Origin: Clostridium sp. CAG:302 | GTDB taxonomy: Bacteria > Bacillota_I > Bacilli_A > RF39 > UBA660 | Assembly: GCA_000431795.1 (NCBI GenBank) | Contig: FR887367.1 | Coordinates: forward strand, 1-27,941 | Length of the DNA stretch: 27,941 nucleotides | Direction: 5' to 3' | In this document: piece after piece, positions 1 through 7,000 of the stretch | How the letters are laid out: every line of letters starts with the position of its first letter | Numbering within the stretch: position 1 is the stretch's first letter | Notes under the pieces: model-generated | The model's input: the letters and a program-made list of their open reading frames with translations, nothing else | Databases searched by the model: none | Told to the model about the DNA's origin: nothing | Made by a program: the position numbers and the translations under genes

Positions 1-367
<367 letters not shown>

Positions 368-432
368 AATTTAATTTTTAATAATTAATAAGTTATAATT
401 TCCTAGCTACTCAAAATTGACATTTTGCTCAG

Positions 433-442
433 TTTTCAAAGA
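433..442 (-). promoter_or_regulatory. boxA antitermination element of the rRNA leader (unit 1)
   Basis: Minus strand GTTCTTTGAAAACTGA matches the Bacillus rrn leader boxA, the NusB/NusE (S10) loading site for rRNA antitermination. It lies 41 bp downstream of the unit 1 -10 box and about 65 bp before the mature 16S end. Confidence 0.8.
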
Positions 443-482
443 ACTTTTTTCTCATCTGCATCTTTTTTTGCAGTGCATTAAT

Positions 483-511
483 AATATACCAAAGATATTC
501 GACATTGTCAA
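483..511 (-). promoter_or_regulatory. rRNA promoter P1 (sigma-A type)
   Basis: Minus strand -35 TTGACA (506-511), 17-bp spacer, -10 TATATT (483-488). This is the promoter nearest the 16S gene and has the only consensus -35 of the three. Confidence 0.8.
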
Positions 512-622
512 CCTTTTTTTTCACTTTTTTTAATTTTTTTTAAGCAAAATAAAAAGTGATCAATCAATGCTTTCTATCTTTATTTTATTATATGCCACAG
601 CATTAAAATGTTTCCACTTTAT

Positions 623-632
623 TTTTCAAAGA
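623..632 (-). promoter_or_regulatory. boxA-like element, unit 2
   Basis: Minus strand TCTTTGAAAA, the same 10-mer as in the unit 1 boxA, 40 bp downstream of the P2 -10 box. Confidence 0.55.
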
Positions 633-671
633 TACATTTTGCAACGCTTCTTTCTGCATCACATGTAATGT

Positions 672-700
672 ATAGTATCACTTTATTTTTACTTTGTAAA
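672..700 (-). promoter_or_regulatory. rRNA promoter P2
   Basis: Minus strand -35 TTTACA (695-700), 17-bp spacer, -10 TACTAT (672-677). Most of it lies inside a 27-bp sequence repeated exactly at P3. Confidence 0.65.
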
Positions 701-702
701 GT
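676..702. repeat. 27-bp direct repeat, copy 1 (P2 core)
   Basis: Identical to 871-897. It covers the -35 box and spacer of P2 and contains the near-palindrome ACTTTGTAAAGT over the -35 hexamer. Confidence 0.85.
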
Positions 703-819
703 GTTTTTTGAAAATTTTTTTATTTTTTTTCATTTTTGCAATTTTGATGAAGAAAAAATAAAAACTTAACATTCTTTCTCATATATAATATATACTGAAC
801 GTTAAGAAAGTTTACATCA

Positions 820-829
820 TTTTCAAAGA
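820..829 (-). promoter_or_regulatory. boxA-like element, unit 3
   Basis: Minus strand TCTTTGAAAA, 38 bp downstream of the P3 -10 box, as in units 1 and 2. Confidence 0.55.
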
Positions 830-866
830 TACTTCATTGAAACCCTTTTTCGTTTCAACGTTATGT

Positions 867-895
867 ATCATATCACTTTATTTTTACTTTGTAAA
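867..895 (-). promoter_or_regulatory. rRNA promoter P3
   Basis: Minus strand -35 TTTACA (890-895), 17-bp spacer, -10 TATGAT (867-872). Farthest from the 16S gene; shares the 27-bp core with P2. Confidence 0.65.
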
Positions 896-897
896 GT
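871..897. repeat. 27-bp direct repeat, copy 2 (P3 core)
   Basis: Exact second copy of 676-702, 195 bp away. The flanking A/T tracts have diverged, so the conserved part is the promoter itself. Confidence 0.85.
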
Positions 898-935
898 TTT
901 TTTTTGTTTTTTCTTACTTTTTTTTATTTTTATGA

Positions 936-1499
936 CTAATTAATATTATTTTCTTCTGTTTTATCCTCTTTTTTTAATAATTCTAAATACTTTTCATAGT
1001 ACTTTTCAATAGCTTTTTTATTAAATGGATCTTTTTTTATTCTTACTCTTTCTATTAGACTACCTAATTCATACTTTAATATAAAATCTAATCTGTTAGA
1101 ATAATGCATCTGTTTTTTATGATATTTGTATTCATTTCTATCTAGTACTTTAAAACTACCATTTGGAAATACTCTTAGGTCCAAGTCATAATCAATATAT
1201 TTGATAACGTTATCATCTATTATATATGGAGTGGCTATATTGCAGTAATAGAATAATCCAAACTTTTTTAACTGAGCTAATATATTAAACCATTCGTTTT
1301 TATAAAAAAATAATATTGCTGTTTCTTTTGTCCTATGAGTTTTACCATCGCTTTCCGTTATCTTTACTTTGTTATTTGCACATACTAAATAATCTTCTGC
1401 TACGTCTAAAACTAATGCTTCACCACTTATTCGATCTATTTTACCATTGTGTTTGTAGCAGTGAATTTCTAGTTTGTCACCAACTTTTATGTCATTCAT
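936..1499 (-). CDS. DUF402 family protein (YgaC/Ntdp-like)
   Basis: The 187-aa product resembles the DUF402 family, which includes Bacillus YgaC and the nucleoside tri/diphosphatase Ntdp. Seen: an N-terminal beta-rich part, then the family's central block with W (NEWFNILAQL), YYCNIATP, the acidic IDYDLDLRVFPNG and VLDRNEY, and a C-terminal charged helix. In the family these Asp residues bind metal and act on nucleotide or pyrophosphate substrates; the substrate here is not shown. I chose the ATG at 1499 because GAAGGTG lies just upstream and a TTGAAT/TATAAT promoter precedes it; a longer frame reaches 1553 but runs through that promoter. It is transcribed toward the rRNA control region and away from the sortase gene. 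Confidence 0.8.
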   Translation of the reverse strand: MNDIKVGDKLEIHCYKHNGKIDRISGEALVLDVAEDYLVCANNKVKITESDGKTHRTKETAILFFYKNEWFNILAQLKKFGLFYYCNIATPYIIDDNVIKYIDYDLDLRVFPNGSFKVLDRNEYKYHKKQMHYSNRLDFILKYELGSLIERVRIKKDPFNKKAIEKYYEKYLELLKKEDKTEENNIN

Positions 1500-1524
1500 G
1501 TTTATACACCTTCGTTTCAGCCTT

Positions 1525-1553
1525 ATTATACAATATATTTTTTTTTTATTCAA
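1525..1553 (-). promoter_or_regulatory. Promoter of the DUF402 gene
   Basis: Minus strand TTGAAT (1548-1553), 17-bp A-rich spacer, TATAAT (1525-1530). It excludes the longer reading of the downstream gene. Confidence 0.75.
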
Positions 1554-1557
1554 TAAC

Positions 1558-1586
1558 TTGTTACTTTTTTTCTTTTCTGTTATAAT
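1558..1586 (+). promoter_or_regulatory. Promoter of the sortase gene
   Basis: TTGTTA (1558-1563), 17-bp T-rich spacer, TATAAT (1581-1586). Its -35 lies 4 bp from the -35 of the divergent DUF402 promoter. Confidence 0.75.
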
Positions 1587-1616
1587 TAATATGAGAATAA
1601 ATAGGAGGTGTTTAGT

Positions 1617-2636
1617 ATGTATTTTTTTAAGATATTTTATTTAGGCATTGTTTCTTTAATAAAATTTGTTATTAAATTTTTTAAATACTTCTTTATTGGT
1701 TTATACAATATTATTACTTTGATTCCTAAGTATTTTGTTTTGGGGATTATTTATATATTTGGTAAAAAAGAAAAGAAGAAAATATCTAAGCAAAATAAAA
1801 AAATATCATTTGCGATTGTTGGTACTACTTTTGCTATTTACCTCGTTTGTGTTTTTTTGATTAGTAGATGGTATGTTCAAGGATTAAAAATCAAATATTT
1901 ATCTAATGATATTATTAATTCTACTGATATAATTGAAAAGGAAGATAAAGATAATAATAATCAGACAGTTCCTGAACCTGAGCCCGAAAAGCCATCTGAT
2001 AATACAAGTGAGAATAATGCTCCTGTTTATTATCCAAATGATTATTGGGATTATATGAATGTTCCATTTATGGAAGTTAATTTTACTGAATTATTAAAAA
2101 AGAATCCTGATACTGTTGGTTGGATTAAGGTTGATGGTACTAAGGTTAATTACCCTATCGTACAAGCAGAGGATAATGATTATTATTTGAGTCATGCTTT
2201 TAATAAAAGAAGTAATGCTGGAGGATGGGTCTTTGCTGATTATAGAGTTGATTTTAAAGACTTTGGTAGAAATACTATAATATATGGGCATAATATGAAT
2301 AATAAGACAATGTTTGGTTCTATTCCTAATATGCTTTATAGTGGATATCTTAATAATAGTAATAATTATTATATTAAAATATCTACTCCTACATCTAATA
2401 CTGTATGGAAAGTATTTTCTGTTTATACTATAGAACCTGAAGTATATTATCTTAAAACTAATTTTAGAACTGAACCTTATGATAAATTTTTAAACACTTT
2501 AAAGGGTAGAAGTGTGTATGACTTTGGTATTGATGTTACTACTGATGATAAAATACTTACTTTATCTACTTGTGATAATACTGGTACTAAGAGAGTTGCT
2601 GTTCATGCTAAAATGATTAATATTGAATATAAATAA
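1617..2636 (+). CDS. srtB: Class B sortase
   Basis: A 339-aa membrane-anchored transpeptidase that would join surface proteins to cell-wall peptidoglycan. Seen: a long N-terminal hydrophobic/basic region (about 1-55) plus a transmembrane helix (about 65-85), an acidic Pro/Glu linker, then the sortase barrel with the WIKVDGTKVNYPIVQ entry strand, catalytic H225 (IIYGHNMNN), C319 in TLSTC and R326. The class B family is marked by this WI-x-YPIVQ and GHN layout. The start is the ATG at 1617, eight bases after AGGAGG; the upstream GTG at 1608 overlaps the ribosome site. No sorting-signal substrate (NPQTN/LPxTG type) is visible in the window, so its clients lie elsewhere. The N-terminal membrane extension is longer than in typical SrtB. 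Confidence 0.92.
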   Translation: MYFFKIFYLGIVSLIKFVIKFFKYFFIGLYNIITLIPKYFVLGIIYIFGKKEKKKISKQNKKISFAIVGTTFAIYLVCVFLISRWYVQGLKIKYLSNDIINSTDIIEKEDKDNNNQTVPEPEPEKPSDNTSENNAPVYYPNDYWDYMNVPFMEVNFTELLKKNPDTVGWIKVDGTKVNYPIVQAEDNDYYLSHAFNKRSNAGGWVFADYRVDFKDFGRNTIIYGHNMNNKTMFGSIPNMLYSGYLNNSNNYYIKISTPTSNTVWKVFSVYTIEPEVYYLKTNFRTEPYDKFLNTLKGRSVYDFGIDVTTDDKILTLSTCDNTGTKRVAVHAKMINIEYK

Positions 2637-2649
2637 ATATTTATGTGTT

Positions 2650-2675
2650 CACCCTAAGCTTGTAATCTTAGGGTG
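2650..2675 (+). terminator. 3' hairpin of srtB (tandem-hairpin family, first)
   Basis: Arms CACCCTAAG (2650-2658) and CTTAGGGTG (2667-2675) with loop C-TTGTAA-T, 13 bases after the sortase stop. Followed by TTATTTTT, so it can act as a Rho-independent terminator. The inner ends read AG-C ... T-CT, as in the hairpins after ylmC and mutL. Confidence 0.8.
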
Positions 2676-2702
2676 TTATTTTTAGCCTGGGTCTAAAAAT
2701 AA
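2676..2702 (+). repeat. Second abutting hairpin after srtB
   Basis: Arms TTATTTTTAG (2676-2685) and CTAAAAATAA (2693-2702), inner C-CTGGG-T. It begins at the base after the previous hairpin ends and shares the AG-C ... T-CT core. Its left arm is also the U-tract of the first hairpin. Confidence 0.6.
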
Positions 2703-2806
2703 AATATCAGACATATCTATTATATATAAGCGAGATCTATATATTTAAATTAAAACAAAAACTTAAAGAGCATAAATATTACTCCTATTACAAAGAATTA
2801 AAAATG

Positions 2807-2835
2807 TTTACTTTTAAATAGTTTTATGGTATTAT
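2807..2835 (+). promoter_or_regulatory. Promoter of tRNA-Trp
   Basis: TTTACT (2807-2812), 17-bp spacer, TATTAT (2830-2835), ending 18 bases before the tRNA. The interval 2703-2806 shows nothing else I can name. Confidence 0.6.
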
Positions 2836-2853
2836 CTATTTGTACCAATTATT

Positions 2854-2927
2854 AGGGGATTAGTTAAATGGTATAATAATGGTCTCCAAAACCACTGTTG
2901 GGAGTTCGATTCTCTCATCCCCTGCCA
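2854..2927 (+). tRNA. trnW: tRNA-Trp (CCA anticodon)
   Basis: A 74-base cloverleaf: acceptor AGGGGAT/ATCCCCT, D stem GTTA/TAAT with GG in the loop, anticodon loop CTCCAAA, T arm GGGAG-TTCGATT-CTCTC, discriminator G and encoded CCA. The T stem has one G.U pair. The first anticodon-stem pair is A27.C43, a mismatch, while the other four pair. It is followed by a strong terminator and sits at the edge of an accessory-looking region. Confidence 0.93.
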
Positions 2928-2938
2928 TAGATGATTAC

Positions 2939-2977
2939 CGATTTTTCCTTATTATATAAGGTTAAATCGTTTTTTTT
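2939..2977 (+). terminator. Terminator of tRNA-Trp
   Basis: Stem CGATTT ... AAATCG (2939-2969) with inner CCTTA/TAAGG pairing, followed by eight T residues (2970-2977). The rest up to 3100 shows only a small inverted repeat (AACATCA 3020-3026, TGATGTT 3036-3042). Confidence 0.85.
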
Positions 2978-3100
2978 ATTTAATTTAAAAATAACTTGAA
3001 TTACTTATTCTATAGGGTTAACATCATGAACAAGGTGATGTTATTGTGAAATTTTATATATTATTGCATCATTAGAACTTAGTCGCCATTAAAAATGATT

Positions 3101-3685
3101 TTAAACATCTTGTCTTTTCTTGTTTCTAACATTCTTTATAAAATTCTTTCTTATACCTACTTTTACTTTACTACATAGGTCTAGTATAAAAACCATAGGT
3201 AAAATATTACAAATTGTTTTACCACTTCCAGTAGAGCCAATAATTAAAGTATGATCAAAAGAATCATAATAATAATATTTACCATCCATAAAAGTTACAG
3301 GAATACCACCACTTGAAAGTTTACTTCCAATATTCCAAATTTTAAATTCTTTTTTAATTTCTTTTTTAGTAGCCCACCTAGAACTACCATATTCATAGGA
3401 GCTATCTTCCTTTGGCATCTTCTTTAATTTTTGTAATTTAAGTTTTAATTCCTTATCATATTTTAATATAAATAAAATTATTATTGTTGATAAAAGAATT
3501 GTTCCAAATAAAAGACTTATATCTTTTAACTCAATAAAAGAGTAAAATTCATTTAAGTTCCACTCTAACTTAATATTATTTTTAATTATATAAGTTAAAT
3601 TATAACAAATATTAGCAGATATTATAAAATCAAAAATATAAATTATAATATAGTTAATTATTTTTTTAACAAATAACACCTCCAT
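3101..3685 (-). pseudogene. Truncated VirD4/TraG-type coupling protein fragment
   Basis: The 194-aa reading looks like the N-terminus of a type IV secretion coupling ATPase: two transmembrane helices (about 10-30 and 55-75), the family block YEYGSSRWATKKEI (98-110) and a Walker A motif GSTGSGKT (150-157). Full-length relatives exceed 500 aa. Here similarity stops just after Walker A (NILPMV), and the remaining basic tail lacks the expected Asp-Pro-Lys strand, Walker B and C-terminal region. I read it as the left-over of a conjugative element deleted or rearranged near tRNA-Trp. The start is uncertain: GGAGGTG lies inside codons 2-3 of the ATG reading, with no good in-frame start after it. No other conjugation gene is nearby. 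Confidence 0.7.
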
Positions 3686-3715
3686 AAAAAAAGTCTTGCT
3701 TTATCCAGCAAAACT
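3685..3715 (-). terminator. Terminator after the 123-aa membrane protein gene
   Basis: Minus strand arms AGTTTTGCT and AGCAAGACT (3707-3715 and 3692-3700, one G.U pair) followed by a run of seven T (3685-3691). Confidence 0.75.
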
Positions 3716-3726
3716 TTTAAAACTAA

Positions 3727-4098
3727 TTAATCTTTTGAAATAACTATTTTTTTAACATTAGATAATTTAGCCGGTTCACTAGGTAACATTACATCAGATG
3801 AAGTAATAGTTACTTTTTGATTAGCTTTTAATTTATCTGCAGTAGAATCTTCATTGTTATAAACTATTTTTGTGTCTTTATTTATTTCAAATTCATACTC
3901 TACAGTATATTCTTTTTTCTTTTTATCATATTCTTCAACTAGGACAGTATATATATTATTATTTACTGTTACTTCTTTAATTCTTGCTTCAAAAACCAAA
4001 TCTTTTTCTTTTGAAACATAATTTGTAAATACAAAGTATCCTAATCCCGCAAGAACAACTACTGCTATAATTATTTTTACTAGTAAATCTTTTTTCAT
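3727..4098 (-). CDS. Membrane-anchored small protein, unknown function
   Basis: A 123-aa protein with an N-terminal Lys-Lys and one transmembrane helix (about 7-25), followed by an extracellular beta-rich domain of about 95 residues (short alternating strands, Lys/Glu rich, with the block VYNNEDSTADKLKANQKVTI). The layout recalls small OB-fold-like DUF3221/YobA-type surface proteins, but I do not recognise a specific family. A strong AAAGGAGG lies before the ATG at 4098. It lies 40 bp downstream of the metallopeptidase gene on the same strand and ends with a good terminator, so the two are probably one transcript. Confidence 0.6.
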   Translation of the reverse strand: MKKDLLVKIIIAVVVLAGLGYFVFTNYVSKEKDLVFEARIKEVTVNNNIYTVLVEEYDKKKKEYTVEYEFEINKDTKIVYNNEDSTADKLKANQKVTITSSDVMLPSEPAKLSNVKKIVISKD

Positions 4099-4138
4099 TT
4101 CTTTCCTCCTTTCCTAAATTAATTTATTTAAACTTATA

Positions 4139-5482
4139 TTATAAAAATCTATCCCAATAATATCTTCCTGTATTAGATAATGTGTTAAAGTGTTCTTTAA
4201 TTTGTGAACTAATTAATTTTGCTTTTTTGTTTATTGGAGTACCATCGTCATAATAATCTTTTGCAAAAGTTCTAGTCATCAAGTCTGAAAATATTACTGC
4301 TCGATCTTCCAAATAATTTGTTTTTCCATATGCTGATAAGAAGTAAGCGTTATCTATACTCGTAAAATAATAAACATACTCATTACTTGTATCTCCATAT
4401 GTAAAACCTATTGGATTTACATCTTTCATAGTAATATTTATGTCAATAGAATATCCTTTTACTTTTATATAAGAATCTATATAATGCATTATTTCATGAT
4501 TTAAAGTGTTCTCAAATAAACTTGCTGGTGCAATCATTATTTTAATATCGCTTTTATCTTTTGCATCAGTAAGTCCTGAAACATTACCACTAATACTATT
4601 TACTAAGTAAATAGTTAAAGGCATTCCATAATCTTTCATTTCCTTAAAAAAACCATTTGGATAGTTTTTAAGAGTTTTATTTATTTCCCCAAGACAATTA
4701 TTTATCTTATTATCATCGTTAAGTTTATCTGAACCATAACCATTTATAGTATAATTTCCCAACTCATCTTTATATGCTATTTTAACTGAATACTTATTTT
4801 GAAGTTGTTTTCTATACTCATCATTTTTCTCTGCTTGAGTCTTTTCTACAACAGGTGGCTTTTCTTCAGGTAAAACAGTATTTTCATTATTATCGATGTT
4901 TGTATTATTATTTGTATTCTGATTAGGTTTATTAGTATTATTAGTACTACTACTATTGTTATTATTTGTATTAGTGTTTGTTTTAGGTTCTTCAGTTTTA
5001 GGACTAGTTTTTTTATTTTCTACTTTTTCCCAAACAGCATAAAGAGCGGTGTTTTCTGCAAGTAATACTTTGTTATAAATAGGAATTTCATTTTTTTCAA
5101 CCCAACCTTTGAAAACATAACCATCTCTTGTAGGTTCTTTTGGAAGTGTAAGTTCGGTATCTTTGCCAATAGTAATACTATCTATTATACTTCCACCTTT
5201 AGTATCAAATGTAATTGTTATTGCTTCTTTTATATCTTTTTCAATGTCATTCATAGGGCAAACATATTTAGTCGTTTTTAAAACTGTTTTAGTTTTACCA
5301 TCAGAACATTTATAAGTATTTGTAATTATTCCTTTATCTTTGTAAATGGTAGAAACACCATTATTATAATCTCTAATTTTAATTATAGGACTATTATTAA
5401 ATGATAGAGCAACTATAAAATCTAAAAATATTAAACCTATTATAGAACACAGTGTGATAATTATTATTTTTTTCTTCTTCAT
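4139..5482 (-). CDS. Surface metallopeptidase with InlB-type B-repeat
   Basis: A 447-aa exported protein. Order: Lys-rich N-terminus and transmembrane anchor (about 5-25); an outer segment with two Cys (YKCSDGK, YVCPM); a Listeria-Bacteroides/InlB B-repeat (about 90-152, TFDTKGG ... GYVFKGW ... ALYAVW); an Asn/Thr/Pro-rich linker (about 155-215); and a C-terminal zinc-peptidase domain with HEIMH at 329-333 and a downstream NYLEDRA that could give the third ligand Glu, a gluzincin-like layout. Substrate unknown; the repeat suggests binding of host or wall material. Two adjacent ATGs exist; I chose 5482 because GAGGAGG is only one base from the ATG at 5485. There is no C-terminal sorting signal, so the nearby sortase is probably not its anchor. 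Confidence 0.75.
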   Translation of the reverse strand: MKKKKIIIITLCSIIGLIFLDFIVALSFNNSPIIKIRDYNNGVSTIYKDKGIITNTYKCSDGKTKTVLKTTKYVCPMNDIEKDIKEAITITFDTKGGSIIDSITIGKDTELTLPKEPTRDGYVFKGWVEKNEIPIYNKVLLAENTALYAVWEKVENKKTSPKTEEPKTNTNTNNNNSSSTNNTNKPNQNTNNNTNIDNNENTVLPEEKPPVVEKTQAEKNDEYRKQLQNKYSVKIAYKDELGNYTINGYGSDKLNDDNKINNCLGEINKTLKNYPNGFFKEMKDYGMPLTIYLVNSISGNVSGLTDAKDKSDIKIMIAPASLFENTLNHEIMHYIDSYIKVKGYSIDINITMKDVNPIGFTYGDTSNEYVYYFTSIDNAYFLSAYGKTNYLEDRAVIFSDLMTRTFAKDYYDDGTPINKKAKLISSQIKEHFNTLSNTGRYYWDRFL

Positions 5483-5602
5483 CATACCTCCTCACAAATA
5501 ATAAACGAAATGCAATTTACTCCTTGTATATTAATTATATCATAAATTTTCCGATTTCAGAAATGTTTTAAATATGGTCGTTTTTAGATGTCAATAATTT
5601 AG

Positions 5603-5630
5603 AAAAAAAGACCAATATAAAATTGATCTT
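5603..5630 (-). terminator. Terminator of the XRE regulator gene
   Basis: Minus strand arms AAGATCAAT and ATTGGTCTT (5622-5630 and 5608-5616, one T.G pair) followed by a run of T (5603-5609). Confidence 0.75.
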
Positions 5631-5652
5631 ATTTATAAAATATATTATTAAT

Positions 5653-6213
5653 TTAACATTTCCCACCGTTGTCTTCAAAATATGATTCGATATATTTTAC
5701 TAATATTTTAGCTTTGCTAAACTGCTTATCTTTAACAACATTTATAATATAATCACTACCACTAGCATCAATAATATTATCATCTTTATCATGTTCTATT
5801 AGATAAGTGTACTTTTCACTATTCAATTGACAATTAAGAAGAACAGTTTGATTTTCTTTTATAGTCATAGAGTCTTTTTTAGCGCCAAACATAATATTTA
5901 CGAAAATAGTAATAGCAAAACCGACAACAAAAATTATTCCCAAGACTTTTAGTATTTTAATTATTATTTCGGCAAGTTTTTCGGTATTATTTACTTTTTC
6001 TACTAATACTTGTTTAATGTCATTATTTAATAATTCATCAATACTAACATTTAATGCTTTAGATAATAATTTTAGCTGTTCAGGATTTGGAGAAGTTTCA
6101 CCAAGCTCCCAATTTGATATTGTTTGTCTAGTAACATCAACTTTTTCTGCTAATTGTTCTTGTGAAAGTTTGCAATCTTTTCTTAGTTTGAAAATATTAT
6201 CTCCTAACTTCAT
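5653..6213 (-). CDS. XRE-family transcription regulator with membrane helix
   Basis: A 186-aa protein with an N-terminal helix-turn-helix of the XRE/Cro family (1-62: LSQEQLAEKVDVTRQTISNW then SPNPEQLKLLSKALNVSIDELL), a linker, a transmembrane helix (about 88-108) and an extracellular C-terminal domain of about 75 residues. Such membrane-tethered XRE proteins may sense an outside or envelope signal; the signal is unknown. I chose the ATG at 6213 because AAAGGAGGAAT precedes it; a longer frame to 6237 includes that ribosome site. The promoter carries a perfect 8+8 palindrome around the -10, which suggests autoregulation. The upstream gene is desulfoferrodoxin, so a stress-related role is possible but unproven. 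Confidence 0.8.
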   Translation of the reverse strand: MKLGDNIFKLRKDCKLSQEQLAEKVDVTRQTISNWELGETSPNPEQLKLLSKALNVSIDELLNNDIKQVLVEKVNNTEKLAEIIIKILKVLGIIFVVGFAITIFVNIMFGAKKDSMTIKENQTVLLNCQLNSEKYTYLIEHDKDDNIIDASGSDYIINVVKDKQFSKAKILVKYIESYFEDNGGKC

Positions 6214-6228
6214 TCTTATTCCTCCTTT

Positions 6229-6254
6229 CACTAACAATTATATATATGTTAGTG
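6229..6254 (-). promoter_or_regulatory. Palindromic operator over the XRE promoter
   Basis: Arms CACTAACA (6229-6236) and TGTTAGTG (6247-6254) with a 10-bp centre that contains the minus-strand -10 (TATAAT or the shifted TATATA). With TATATA, TTGGTA gives a 17-bp spacer. The palindrome lies 16-41 bases before the start codon, a classic site for self-repression. Confidence 0.6.
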
Positions 6255-6271
6255 GTGGATTTCTACCAAAT

Positions 6272-6294
6272 GTCTTTGGAAGTTTGTCAAAGAC
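6272..6294. repeat. Inverted repeat between dfx and XRE genes
   Basis: Arms GTCTTTG (6272-6278) and CAAAGAC (6288-6294). On the plus strand TTTT follows; on the minus strand it follows the desulfoferrodoxin stop without a U-tract. It may be a weak terminator or a second regulator site. Confidence 0.45.
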
Positions 6295-6321
6295 TTTTAA
6301 CAATTACAATACAAATAACTA

Positions 6322-6702
6322 TTATTCTACATCACGAGACCAAAGTCCATGTTTATTACAATATGCATATAATTTTGATCCTTTTATATGTTTAAAAGTA
6401 CATTCTGCATTTTGCTCTGGTAAAAATCTAACTTTGCAAATATCTTTATCATTAACTAGTGCAATCCATTCAATAAAGTGTTCCTTTTCCATAACATGGT
6501 TTACTTTTACAAGTATTTCATCATCAACATATTCAAAAGTTGGAATATGTTTTTCAAACGATGCATCAACACTATTTGAAATTAATTTAACCATAGGTTC
6601 ACCACAACAAGTTATTCCACAATCCCAACAGTTACAGTCATTGATTACCTCAACCAATGCACCACATTTTTGACATTTTTTAATTATTAATTCATTTTTC
6701 AT
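6322..6702 (-). CDS. dfx: Desulfoferrodoxin (superoxide reductase)
   Basis: A 126-aa cytoplasmic enzyme that reduces superoxide to hydrogen peroxide, typical of anaerobes. The N-terminal rubredoxin-like centre I has C10-x2-C13 and C32-C33, with extra C23, C25 and C28 between them. The catalytic centre II is complete: E50, K51 and H52 (EKHIP), H69, H75 and the C115-x2-H118 pair (YCNKHG) that ligate the active-site iron. Length matches two-domain desulfoferrodoxins. AGAAGGAGG precedes the ATG at 6702. The downstream same-strand gene is the XRE regulator, but that has its own promoter. It supports an anaerobic, oxygen-exposed host. Confidence 0.93.
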   Translation of the reverse strand: MKNELIIKKCQKCGALVEVINDCNCWDCGITCCGEPMVKLISNSVDASFEKHIPTFEYVDDEILVKVNHVMEKEHFIEWIALVNDKDICKVRFLPEQNAECTFKHIKGSKLYAYCNKHGLWSRDVE

Positions 6703-6755
6703 TTGTTTCCTCCTTCTATAACAAATTCATATTTATTTAACTAAAAAATTGTAAT

Positions 6756-6953
6756 TTAAATTTTTACTTCTTTTATACTTTTGCTAATAATAACTAAATC
6801 ATATATAACCATTAATACCTCAGGAATAATAGCTATTAGATTAATTCCATTTATTTCTATGGCATCATATATCAAAAATATTAAATTTAATGCTGTTTTT
6901 ACCGAAAATGAACCAGCACATGTTAAAAATAAACATTTAAAACGATAATTTTT
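6756..6953 (-). pseudogene. Possible remnant of a small membrane protein gene
   Basis: The minus-strand frame ending at 6756 reads 66 residues with two hydrophobic stretches (for example NLIFLIYDAIEINGINLIAI) and a charged end (ISKSIKEVKI). It has no ATG, GTG or TTG start near its beginning and no ribosome site, so it is not an intact gene. It may be a decayed relative of small holin- or toxin-like membrane proteins, but nothing confirms that. Confidence 0.25.
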
Positions 6954-6973
6954 TCAAATGTTTAACCATTTAA

Positions 6974-7000
6974 CGAACTACTACTAGTAGTTTGTTTTTT
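6974..7000 (+). terminator. Terminator-like hairpin on the plus strand
   Basis: Near-perfect palindrome CGAACTACTA c TAGTAGTTTG (6974-6994) followed by TTTTTT. It works only for plus-strand transcription, yet both neighbouring genes are on the minus strand; it may block antisense transcription or be left from a lost gene. Confidence 0.45.

Larger units (their letters stand above)
368..935 (-). other. rRNA operon leader and upstream control region
   Basis: This 568-base stretch has no gene. On the minus strand it holds three promoter+boxA units in tandem (-10 elements at 483, 672 and 867), separated by long A/T tracts that could act as UP elements. An extra imperfect inverted repeat (CTTAACATTC near 764, GAACGTTAAG near 797) brackets a TATATAATATATA run between units 2 and 3; I cannot assign it. 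No tRNA or ORF is visible. Confidence 0.75.

Noticed and set aside
2854..2927. Direct repeat of the tRNA-Trp 3' end marking an integrated element
   Set aside because: I looked for the CTCTCATCCCCTGCCA end elsewhere in the window and saw none, so no attachment site is claimed.
6017..6673. 218-aa plus-strand open frame over the XRE and dfx genes
   Set aside because: It lies opposite two well-identified genes, is Ser/Phe rich without a domain and has no ribosome site.
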